Shown here: piece after piece, positions 1 through 11,500 of the stretch | Numbering within the stretch: position 1 is the first letter of the stretch | How the letters are laid out: each line of letters opens with the position of its first letter | Origin: Meloidogyne chitwoodi | Lineage: Eukaryota > Nematoda > Chromadorea > Rhabditida > Meloidogynidae | Direction: 5' to 3' | DNA length: 64,000 nucleotides | Assembly: GCA_015183035.1 (NCBI GenBank) | Contig: JACZZP010000013.1 | Location: 372,001-436,000 of the forward strand | Notes under the pieces: generated by a model | The model's input: only the letters and a program-made list of their open reading frames with translations | What the model was told of the DNA's origin: nothing | The model's database searches: none | Made by a program: the position numbers and the translations under genes

Positions 1-82
1 AAAAATTAAAACTTGAATTACAATAATAAACTTTGAATTACAAGAATTAAACAAAACCTTTATAATTTTATTTAAATTTTAG

Positions 83-286
83 TGCTGCGCTTTTATACAT
101 GGTCCGTTCTTCAATGAAGGGTGACGGCAATGCTATGCGTGTTGGAGCACAGTAATTAAATTATTTTTCAATTAAACAAATTTAAATATTTTTAGATATC
201 GTATAGTAGCACAATTAGTTACATTTATCGCTTGTCTTGTATGTGCTGGATATACTGCTAAGACTTCTCTGGCCAAAGAAAAATAA
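83..286 (+). CDS. HIG1-domain protein, C-terminal exons (5' end outside window)
   Basis: Two exons are visible: 83-151 (preceded by an AG acceptor, followed by GT) and 196-286, ending in TAA. They join in frame to a C-terminus containing MRVGAQYRIVAQLVTF, a hydrophobic helix and a basic tail (AKEK). Small residues around an R-x-x-AQ motif followed by a membrane helix fit the HIG1 (hypoxia-induced gene 1) domain of mitochondrial inner-membrane respiratory supercomplex factors (HIGD1/HIGD2, yeast Rcf1), which bind cytochrome c oxidase. The assignment rests on this short domain only; the N-terminus lies before position 1. Bases 1-82 read as the end of an intron rich in the words CTTGAATTACAA and GAATTAAAC, also seen in an intron repeat at 8711-8985. 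Confidence 0.62.
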
Positions 287-1305
287 TAGAATTTAATGTA
301 TAAAAATTAAAATAAAAGATTAAAAAATGTTTAATTTACATTTTCTTTGTAAAAAATAAATTAATAAAAAATGGTTAAAAATTAATTCATCACAACTTTT
401 TAAATCCATGGCCAAATTAAATAAATTTTTGTTCAAATGTAGATCATACACTGATCTAAAATTGGTAGAATTGGGATGTTGATTCGAATTATTTGAACCG
501 AGATATAGTTGATAAACCATTACTGTAATCACCTAATTTTGATCAATCACAGCATTCTAAATCTCGGATCTAAAATTATAAATTTTGGTTTAAAGAAATA
601 TCAAATAATGATAAATAATTAATTTTATTGGTAAGTCTATTATTTGTATTTGAACGAGAGATTTAGAGGATATGCGCTCTCGAAAATAGTGGAACCCCAA
701 AAATTTGTTTGATCATATCTCCTTTAATTTTGGACCTAAATCCATGAATTTTGGGTCATTAATAGTTGTACTTATGGCTTATTATCATACAAATTTTTTA
801 GTCAATTCGTTCCATTTGAGCCGAGATATAGATGAATAAAGATTCTACGGCCAAATTTTTATGAAAATACCTTAATTTTCTTTAATTTAATTTTTAAGCT
901 TTTTTAAATAAAATAGCAATTTAAAATTTTGACTAAATAATGCCCACTGAGTCAAGGAATTTATTAAAATTAAAATAAAAAATTTTCCACCGTCCAGTTT
1001 CATGTAAAAAATTAATTTCCACTAGAAAGATTCGAACCTTAGTCATTTTTTCTCATTTCTCCCCAAAAACTGAGAAAATTTCCACTTAACCAAAAATATA
1101 TTTTTTTCTCCCCTAAATTTTCTCAATATTCAGGAGCCATTATCTCGGCTTCTATAATAAAATTGAGATATATTAATAGCTCATTCGATTCAGCTCTTTA
1201 AGCTCTTTCGAATGATAGATATATCGGATGGATTTAACATGTGGAAAAAGCTCAAAAAAAGATATATCCATTCACCTCATAATATCTTAGAGTGCACAGT
1301 GCGCT
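287..1305. other. Intergenic spacer before the satellite
   Basis: No convincing exon. The words CCGAGATATAG and TCTCGG recur (about 500, 570, 820, 1143), suggesting old decayed repeats. A degenerate tRNA-like segment lies near 1022-1098 (listed separately). The last 60 bases contain a small GC patch (GTGCACAGTGCGC) directly before the first satellite copy. Confidence 0.5.
1022..1098 (-). pseudogene. tRNA-like remnant (A- and B-box)
   Basis: On the minus strand the segment carries an A-box-like GGTTAAGTGG and, about 50 bases on, the B-box-like AGGTTCGAATCT. The acceptor and anticodon stems do not pair, so this is not a working tRNA. It resembles three other segments in the window (25880-25950, 41556-41630, 52163-52245), so it may be a tRNA pseudogene or the head of a tRNA-derived SINE. 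Confidence 0.45.
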
Positions 1306-4300
1306 TTAAAATATTAAATAGTGCCAAAATTTCAAATGGCACTTTTGGCCCTTCAAAAATGAATTTTGGCCTAAAATTTTTAAAAAATTTTTTTTCTAAT
1401 GTTCCAAATTATTGTCCACATCTTTTAAAAAAAAAATTAGAAAAATTACTCTTCTTTGGAAGGATTTATGAATTTTTTAAAATTAAATAGTGCCAAAATT
1501 TCAAATGGCACTTTTGGCCCTTCAAAAATGAATTTTGGCCTAAAATTTTTAAAAAATTTTTTTTCTAATGTTCCAAATTATTGTCCACATCTTTTAAAAA
1601 AAAAATTAGAAAAATTACTCTTCTTTGGAAGGATTTATGAATTTTTTAAAATTAAATAGTGCCAAAATTTCAAATGGCACTTTTGGCCCTTCAAAAATGA
1701 ATTTTGGCCTAAAATTTTTAAAAAATTTTTTTTCTAATGTTCCAAATTATTGTCCACATCTTTTAAAAAAAAAATTAGAAAAATTACTCTTCTTTGGAAG
1801 GATTTATGAATTTTTTAAAATTAAATAGTGCCAAAATTTCAAATGGCACTTTTGGCCCTTCAAAAATGAATTTTGGCCTAAAATTTTTAAAAAATTTTTT
1901 TTCTAATGTTCCAAATTATTGTCCACATCTTTTAAAAAAAAAATTAGAAAAATTACTCTTCTTTGGAAGGATTTATGAATTTTTTAAAATTAAATAGTGC
2001 CAAAATTTCAAATGGCACTTTTGGCACTTCAAAAATGAATTTTGGCCTAAAATTTAAAAAAAATTTTTTTTCTAATGTTCCAAATTATTGTCCACATCTT
2101 TTAAAAAAAAAATTAGAAAAATTACTCTTCTTTGGAAGGATTTATGAATTTTTTAAAATTAAATAGTGCCAAAATTTCAAATGGCACTTTTGGCCCTTCA
2201 AAAATGAATTTTGGCCTAAAATTTTTAAAAAATTTTTTTTCTAATGTTCCAAATTATTGTCCACATCTTTTAAAAAAAAAATTAGAAAAATTACTCTTCT
2301 TTGGAAGGATTTATGAATTTTTTAAAATTAAATAGTGCCAAAATTTCAAATGGCACTTTTGGCCCTTCAAAAATGAATTTTGGCCTAAAATTTTTAAAAA
2401 ATTTTTTTTCTAATGTTCCAAATTATTGTCCACATCTTTTAAAAAAAAAATTAGAAAAATTACTCTTCTTTGGAAGGATTTATGAATTTTTTAAAATTAA
2501 ATAGTGCCAAAATTTCAAATGGCACTTTTGGCCCTTCAAAAATGAATTTTGGCCTAAAATTTTTAAAAAATTTTTTTTCTAATGTTCCAAATTATTGTCC
2601 ACATCTTTTAAAAAAAAAATTAGAAAAATTACTCTTCTTTGGAAGGATTTATGAATTTTTTAAAATTAAATAGTGCCAAAATTTCAAATGGCACTTTTGG
2701 CCCTTCAAAAATGAATTTTGGCCTAAAATTTTTAAAAAATTTTTTTTCTAATGTTCCAAATTATTGTCCACATCTTTTAAAAAAAAAATTAGAAAAATTG
2801 ATCTGGTTTGGAAGGATTTATGAATTTTTTAAAATTAAAAAGTGCCAAAATTTCAATTGGCACTTTTGGCCCTTCAAAAATGAATTTTGGCCTAAAATTT
2901 TTAAAAAATTTTTTTTCTAATGTTCCAAATTATTGTCCACATCTTTTAAAAAAAAAATTAGAAAAATTACTCTTCTTTGGAAGGATTTATGAATTTTTTA
3001 AAATTAAATAGTGCCAAAATTTCAAATGGCACTTTTGGCCCTTCAAAAATGAATTTTGGCCTAAAATTTTTAAAAAATTTTTTTTCTAATGTTCCAAATT
3101 ATTGTCCACATCTTTTAAAAAAAAAATTAGAAAAATTACTCTTCTTTGGAAGGATTTATGAATTTTTTAAAATTAAATAGTGCCAAAATTTCAAATGGCA
3201 CTTTTGGCCCTTCAAAAATGAATTTTGGCCTAAAATTTTTAAAAAATTTTTTTTCTAATGTTCCAATATTGTCCACATCTTTTAAAAAAAAAATTAGAAA
3301 AATTACTCTTCTTTGGAAGGATTTATGAATTTTTTAAAATTAAATAGTGCCAAAATTTCAAATGGCACTTTTGGCCCTTCAAAAATGAATTTTGGCCTAA
3401 AATTTTAAAAAAATTTTTTTTCTAATGTTCCAAATTATTGTCCACATCTTTTAAAAAAAAAATTAGAAAAATTGATCTGGTTTGGAAGGATTTATGAATT
3501 TTTTAAAATTAAATAGTGCCAAAATTTCAAATGGCACTTTTGGCCCTTCAAAAATGAATTTTGGCCTAAAATTTTTAAAAAATTTTTTTTCGAATGTTCC
3601 AAATTATTGTCCACATCTTTTAAAAAAAAAATTAGAAAAATTACTCTTCTTTGGAAGGATTTATGAATTTTTTAAAATTAAATAGTGCCAAAATTTCAAA
3701 TGGCACTTTTGGCCCTTCAAAAATGAATTTTGGCCTAAAATTTTTAAAAAATTTTTTTTCTAATGTTCCAAATTATTGTCCACATCTTTTAAAAAAAAAA
3801 TTAGAAAAATTGATCTGGTTTGGAAGGATTTATGAATTTTTTAAAATTAAAAAGTGCCAAAATTTCAATTGGCACTTTTGGCCCTTCAAAAATGAATTTT
3901 GGCCTAAAATTTTTAAAAAATTTTTTTTCTAATGTTCCAAATTATTGTCCACATCTTTTAAAAAAAAAATTAGAAAAATTACTCTTCTTTGGAAGGATTT
4001 ATGAATTTTTTAAAATTAAATAGTGCCAAAATTTCAAATGGCACTTTTGGCCCTTCAAAAATGAATTTTGGCCTAAAATTTTTAAAAAATTTTTTTTCTA
4101 ATGTTCCAAATTATTGTCCACATCTTTTAAAAAAAAAATTAGAAAAATTACTCTTCTTTGGAAGGATTTATGAATTTTTTAAAATTAAATAGTGCCAAAA
4201 TTTCAAATGGCACTTTTGGCCCTTCAAAAATGAATTTTGGCCTAAAATTTTTAAAAAATTTTTTTTCTAATGTTCCAAATTATTGTCCACATCTTTTAAA

Positions 4301-7300
4301 AAAAAAATTAGAAAAATTGATCTGGTTTGGAAGGATTTATGAATTTTTTAAAATTAAAAAGTGCCAAAATTTCAATTGGCACTTTTGGCCCTTCAAAAAT
4401 GAATTTTGGCCTAAAATTTTTAAAAAATTTTTTTTCTAATGTTCCAAATTATTGTCCACATCTTTTAAAAAAAAAATTAGAAAAATTACTCTTCTTTGGA
4501 AGGATTTATGAATTTTTTAAAATTAAATAGTGCCAAAATTTCAAATGGCACTTTTGGCCCTTCAAAAATGAATTTTGGCCTAAAATTTTTAAAAAATTTT
4601 TTTTCTAATGTTCCAAATTATTGTCCACATCTTTTAAAAAAAAAATTAGAAAAATTACTCTTCTTTGGAAGGATTTATGAATTTTTTAAAATTAAATAGT
4701 GCCAAAATTTCAAATGGCACTTTTGGCCCTTCAAAAATGAATTTTGGCCTAAAATTTTTAAAAAATTTTTTTTCTAATGTTCCAAATTATTGTCCACATC
4801 TTTTAAAAAAAAAATTAGAAAAATTACTCTTCTTTGGAAGGATTTATGAATTTTTTAAAATTAAATAGTGCCAAAATTTCAAATGGCACTTTTGGCCCTT
4901 CAAAAATGAATTTTGGCCTAAAATTTTTAAAAAATTTTTTTTCTAATGTTCCAAATTATTGTCCACATCTTTTAAAAAAAAAATTAGAAAAATTACTCTT
5001 ATTTGGAAGGATTTATGAATTTTTTAAAATTAAATAGTGCCAAAATTTCAAATGGCACTTTTGGCCCTTCAAAAATGAATTTTGGCCTAAAATTTTTAAA
5101 AAATTTTTTTTCTAATGTTCCAAATTATTGTCCACATCTTTTAAAAAAAAAATTAGAAAAATTGATCTGGTTTGGAAGGATTTATGAATTTTTTAAAATT
5201 AAAAAGTGCCAAAATTTCAATTGGCACTTTTGGCCCTTCAAAAATGAATTTTGGCCTAAAATTTTTAAAAAATTTTTTTTCTAATGTTCCAAATTATTGT
5301 CCACATCTTTTAAAAAAAAAATTAGAAAAATTACTCTTCTTTGGAAGGATTTATTAATTTTTTAAAATTAAATAGTGCCAAAAAATCAAATGGCACTTTT
5401 GGCCCTTCAAAAATGAATTTTGGCCTAAAATTTTAAAAAAATTTTTTTTCTAATGTTCCAAATTATTGTCCACATCTTTTAAAAAAAAAATTAGAAAAAT
5501 TGATCTGGTTTGGAAGGATTTATGAATTTTTTAAAATTAAAAAGTGCCAAAATTTCAATTGGCACTTTTGGCCCTTCAAAAATGAATTTTGGCCTAAAAT
5601 TTTAAAAAAATTTTTTTTCTAATGTTCCAAATTATTGTCCACATCTTTTAAAAAAAAAATTAGAAAAATTACTCTTCTTTGGAAGGATTTATTAATTTTT
5701 TAAAATTAAATAGTGCCAAAAAATCAAATGGCACTTTTGGCCCTTCAAAAATGAATTTTGGCCTAAAATTTTAAAAAAATTTTTTTTCTAATGTTCCAAA
5801 TTATTGTCCACATCTTTTAAAAAAAAAATTAGAAAAATTGATCTGGTTTGGAAGGATTTATGAATTTTTTAAAATTAAAAAGTGCCAAAATTTCAATTGG
5901 CACTTTTGGCCCTTCAAAAATGAATTTTGGCCTAAAATTTTTAAAAAATTTTTTTTCTAATGTTCCAAATTATTGTCCACATCTTTTAAAAAAAAAATTA
6001 GAAAAATTACTCTTCTTTGGAAGGATTTATGAATTTTTTAAAATTAAATAGTGCCAAAATTTCAAATGGCACTTTTGGCCCTTCAAAAATGAATTTTGGC
6101 CTAAAATTTTTAAAAAATTTTTTTTCTAATGTTCCAAATTATTGTCCACATCTTTTAAAAAAAAAATTAGAAAAATTGATCTGGTTTGGAAGGATTTATG
6201 AATTTTTTAAAATTAAAAAGTGCCAAAATTTCAATTGGCACTTTTGGCCCTTCAAAAATGAATTTTGGCCTAAAATTTTTAAAAAATTTTTTTTCTAATG
6301 TTCCAAATTATTGTCCACATCTTTTAAAAAAAAAATTAGAAAAATTACTCTTCTTTGGAAGGATTTATGAATTTTTTAAAATTAAATAGTGCCAAAATTT
6401 CAAATGGCACTTTTGGCCCTTCAAAAATGAATTTTGGCCTAAAATTTTTAAAAAATTTTTTTTCTAATGTTCCAAATTATTGTCCACATCTTTTAAAAAA
6501 AAAATTAGAAAAATTACTCTTCTTTGGAAGGATTTATGAATTTTTTAAAATTAAATAGTGCCAAAATTTCAAATGGCACTTTTGGCCCTTCAAAAATGAA
6601 TTTTGGCCTAAAATTTTTAAAAAATTTTTTTTCTAATGTTCCAAATTATTGTCCACATCTTTTAAAAAAAAAATTAGAAAAATTGATCTGGTTTGGAAGG
6701 ATTTATGAATTTTTTAAAATTAAAAAGTGCCAAAATTTCAAATGGCACTTTTGGCCCTTCAAAAATGAATTTTGGCCTAAAATTTTTAAAAAATTTTTTT
6801 TCTAATGTTCCAATATTGTCCACATCTTTTAAAAAAAAAATTAGAAAAATTACTCTTCTTTGGAAGGATTTATGAATTTTTTAAAATTAAATAGTGCCAA
6901 AATTTCAAATGGCACTTTTGGCCCTTCAAAAATGAATTTTGGCCTAAAATTTTAAAAAAATTTTTTTTCTAATGTTCCAAATTATTGTCCACATCTTTTA
7001 AAAAAAAAATTAGAAAAATTGATCTGGTTTGGAAGGATTTATGAATTTTTTAAAATTAAATAGTGCCAAAATTTCAAATGGCACTTTTGGCCCTTCAAAA
7101 ATGAATTTTGGCCTAAAATTTTTAAAAAATTTTTTTTCGAATGTTCCAAATTATTGTCCACATCTTTTAAAAAAAAAATTAGAAAAATTACTCTTCTTTG
7201 GAAGGATTTATGAATTTTTTAAAATTAAATAGTGCCAAAATTTCAAATGGCACTTTTGGCCCTTCAAAAATGAATTTTGGCCTAAAATTTTTAAAAAATT

Positions 7301-8165
7301 TTTTTTCTAATGTTCCAAATTATTGTCCACATCTTTTAAAAAAAAAATTAGAAAAATTGATCTGGTTTGGAAGGATTTATGAATTTTTTAAAATTAAAAA
7401 GTGCCAAAATTTCAATTGGCACTTTTGGCCCTTCAAAAATGAATTTTGGCCTAAAATTTTTAAAAAATTTTTTTTCTAATGTTCCAAATTATTGTCCACA
7501 TCTTTTAAAAAAAAATTAGAAAAATTACTCTTCTTTGGAAGGATTTATGAATTTTTTAAAATTAAATAGTGCCAAAATTTCAAATGGCACTTTTGGCCCT
7601 TCAAAAATGAATTTTGGCCTAAAATTTTTAAAAAATTTTTTTTCTAATGTTCCAAATTATTGTCCACATCTTTTAAAAAAAAAATTAGAAAAATTGATCT
7701 GGTTTGGAAGGATTTATGAATTTTTTAAAATTAAAAAGTGCCAAAATTTCAATTGGCACTTTTGGCCCTTCAAAAATGAATTTTGGCCTAAAATTTTTAA
7801 AAAATTTTTTTTCTAATGTTCCAAATTATTGTCCACATCTTTTAAAAAAAAAATTAGAAAAATTACTCTTCTTTGGAAGGATTTATGAATTTTTTAAAAT
7901 TAAATAGTGCCAAAATTTCAAATGGCACTTTTGGCCCTTCAAAAATGAATTTTGGCCTAAAATTTTAAAAAAATTTTTTTTCTAATGTTCCAAATTATTG
8001 TCCACATCTTTTAAAAAAAAAATTAGAAAAATTGATCTGGTTTGGAAGGATTTATGAATTTTTTAAAATTAAATAGTGCCAAAATTTAAATTGGCACTTT
8101 TGGCCCTTCAAAAATGAATTTTGGCCTAAAATTTTTTTTTATAATGTTCCAATGAATTGTCCTGA
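1306..8165. repeat. 169-bp satellite DNA array, about 40 units
   Basis: Head-to-tail repeats of 169 bp (a few 167-168). Each unit contains GTGCCAAAATTTCAAATGGCAC-type dyads, a GGCCTAAAATTTTTAAAAAA stretch, GTTCCAAATTATTGTCCACA, a run of about ten A, and CTTTGGAAGGATTTATG. Two variants alternate: type A (ATTACTCTTCTTTGG, then TAAATAGTGCC and CAAATGGCAC) and type B (ATTGATCTGGTTTGG, then usually TAAAAAGTGCC and CAATTGGCAC). Units before 2790 are all type A and nearly identical; afterwards B units occur at 2800, 3474, 3812, 4319, 5164, 5502, 5840, 6178, 6685, 7021, 7359, 7696 and 8034, mostly 338 bp (two units) apart. The last unit is truncated and diverged. Small in-unit reading frames shift phase between copies (169 is not a multiple of 3) and are not genes. 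Confidence 0.97.
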
Positions 8166-8573
8166 ATTGTCCACTCTCAAATCATTTTAATATAAAAAGA
8201 CAAATACAAATTCTCAATTAATAAAATAAATAAATATATTAAGTCCTTTATATTATAAAAATATTAAATAACATCTACTATTGCAATTAAAATAATATTT
8301 AACAAAAATATAAATAATAAATGTTTTGGGATATTAAATTTTAATTTTTTAAAGTATTTTAAATTTGCAAAGAAGCATAGAAGTGCAATCATAAATTATT
8401 TTTATTTTATATTTAATTATTTATTCTCATTTTAATATTCCAAAAATATTTATTAGCACTTCTAAACTTTTTAGAATAAAGTTTATAAATGTAAAAAGGG
8501 AGGGAATAACCACCGGTTTTTCTATTTTAAGTCTAATGAATGACTTGGCATTTTTTTTATTTGAAAATATTTT
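8166..8573. other. Spacer between satellite and the cotransporter gene
   Basis: AT-rich sequence without exon signals; it will include the 3' UTR of the K-Cl cotransporter, whose stop codon is at 8574-8576 on the minus strand. Confidence 0.5.
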
Positions 8574-11500
8574 TTAAGAGTAGATTGTGACAACTTCTGA
8601 ACCTGAACCTTTTACTAATAAAACTCTAGGCAGTCCTTCAGTAAGCGCTTCAATGAATTCCATATCTGTAAAAGAAAAAATGATAAAAATAAACAAAATA
8701 CAAAAATTAAACTTGAATTACAATAATTAAAGAATTACAATAACAAACTTAAAATACAAAACTTGAATTACAATAATTAAAGAATTACAATAACAAACTT
8801 AAAATACAAAACTTGAATTACAATAATTAAAGAATTACAATAACAAACTTAAAATACAAAACTTGAATTAAAATAATTAAAGAATTACAATAACAAACTT
8901 AAAATACAAAACTTGAATTACAATAATTAAAGAATTACAATAACAAACTTAAAATACAAAACTTGAATTACAATAATTAAACTTAAAATACAAGAATTAA
9001 ACTTTAATTACAATAATTAAATAAACTTACAATAAGTATCGTTCTGACCAACTTCTGGAGGACCAGGTAAGTTAACAACAAGTAATTGTGCATTACTACT
9101 TCTTTCACGCATATATTCATTTAATTTTAATGCTGTATGCATTCTTGCGACTGTACTAGTTAATTGTTGTTTTTGTCCATCATTAATACTTGGAATAAAT
9201 TTTTTTTCGGGAGAGGAAGGGGTAAAAGCTTCTGTTGAAGGTTTTTTGAACTATAAAAAGAGAAAATTAAAATTATTATTATTAAAAAAATAAAAAAACC
9301 TCAACAGAATGTTCACTAAATCTAACTTTATTATTATTTAAATTTGTTGTTTTTTCATTATTTTGTGGAGGATGATCTGCTATATTACTAGAATGTCTAC
9401 GTGTTACTCCACTACCAATTCCATCAACACGAGAATATTTACGTTCCAAAACTGCTTCATCCATTGTAGCCTAAAAAAGAAAGTAAATTTTCTAAATTAA
9501 AAAAAAAATACAAAAATTAAACTTAAAAAAATACAAAAAATTAAACTTAAAATACAAAAATAAACCTGAATATCAGCAACTTTTTCATTTTTTCTCATTT
9601 CTTTTAACATTTTAACTCTTTCTTCCATTTTCATAGTTCTTTGATATACATAAGGTTCAATTTCTGTTGAATCAATTTCCATTACATTAACTTGTGCTTC
9701 AATACGTAAATGATATAAAAAACGCTCCAAATCTTTTTTCATTAAAATTGGATTTTCATCTGTTTGGGCAAATGTAAATAAACGTACTGTTGTATTTTTC
9801 CAAGTCTTAAAAAAGTTTAAAAAATTAAAATTAATTTTAAAAAATTTATAAATCACTAAAAACAATTTTAAAAACTTTTAAAAAATTCTAAACAATTTTT
9901 AAAATATTTATTTAATCATAAAAACAATCGAAAAAAGCAAAAAAATTGAGCTGACCCCGGTGGGACTCGAACCCACAGTCTTCTGATTAGAAGTCAGACG
10001 CCTTGTCCATTAGGCCACGGGGCCCCATGTTAGTAATTCTTTATTTACAATGAAAATGAATATAAAATAAAAGAGAATTACCTTAATAGAGAGAAATTAA
10101 TATTTTTTAAAGAGAGTTAATTTACTTTTAATTTTTTTTTTTTTTAAAATAGTAAAAAAATTCTAAAAAAGTTTTTTATATATAAAAATTATTCTTTTAT
10201 TTTTATATATCAATTTTTAATAAATTAGTTATTTTTTAAAATAAATTTGGGCAATTTTATTTAAAAAATTTATGGGAAGTTCCTCTAAAAATATAGAAAA
10301 AAATTGTTTAATTAAATTACTTAATTAAAATAGTAATTTAAAATAATTTAAAAAATTAAAAAATATAAAAACCTTATTTTTAATGAGCAAAAATGGTATA
10401 AGCATGAGCAATCCACCATCATTTACAACCTTAAAATTTTTTTGTATTAGTATAAAACTTAAAAAATTAAAAAACATATTAAAATAGGTAAAATACAATC
10501 TAATTTATTTAAAAATAATTTTTATAATTTTTAAAAAATAATTTTTTACCCAATAAATATCAATAGTTCCAGTTAAACGCTCACTCAATGTAGGAAAATT
10601 ACTTGCATATTTTGGCACTAAAATAGCACAACCAGCAGCTGAAATTGTTCTTACTGTTTGGGCAAATAGAAAAGCTTCTTTCATCGGGTTTTGATTCTTA
10701 AAAAAAAATTTTTTAATTAAGAAAAAAATTTTTTTCCTGTGGGAGTGGTTGTTGAAAACATTCAAGTTTTAAAAATTCATAACCTTTTTCAAACTTAATC
10801 GAATTTAAAGTTTTATATACCTAAAGAAAGCTAAAACGATGTAAATTAATATTATCAAAATATATTTAAAGTTTGAAAGAAAGAAAAAGAGTTATGGAAC
10901 AAAATTTAAAGTAGACAGTAAAAATTTGTATTTTTCAGTTTTTTGCCCACAACTTTTTTTAAAATTAATAAAATCAAAAATTTTAAAAAATATAAAAAAA
11001 CTAGAGAGTTTTGGCTTTAAAATGGTATATAAAACATTAATTTTGGAATATCAGTTAAAAAGATATGAATTTTTATTTACAAGCAACTACTACGCCTTAT
11101 CATCATAATTCCTCTCACAAAAATAAAAAAAGGAATAAAACTTTTTTATTACCTCATTAGAAACACTCCAATGCTCAGGCCAGGTAAATACAACACTAAA
11201 AATAAAATTAAAAAAAAATAATAATTAAAAAATAAACCTATTGTGACGGAGACCTCCTAAACCCGATGTTTGTATTAAATGAGATATTCCTTGTATATGA
11301 TCTTCTGATACTAAAACATCACAAAAACCTCGAATTCTGCTTTCTTTGACAGAATCTTGTAGTTCCTGGGAAATTTAAAAAAATTAAAAAATTACAAAAT
11401 TTTTTTAAATTAATAAAAAAATTTTCTAAAATTTCAAAAAAAATTTTTGGAATTTTTTTTGAATACTAAAAACCCATATCCATAAACAATAATAGAATAA

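Noticed and set aside
1212..7907. Many 60-93-residue open frames starting MEGFMNFLK in the satellite
   Set aside because: They are copies of the 169-bp unit read in shifting frames, overlap one another, lack any codon signal and follow the repeat boundary exactly.
1306..8165. CRISPR array
   Set aside because: No distinct spacers; the 169-bp units are contiguous tandem repeats in a eukaryotic genome.
9952..10024. The tRNA as one of the degenerate tRNA-like family
   Set aside because: All stems pair and a terminator is present; it is a proper tRNA gene.
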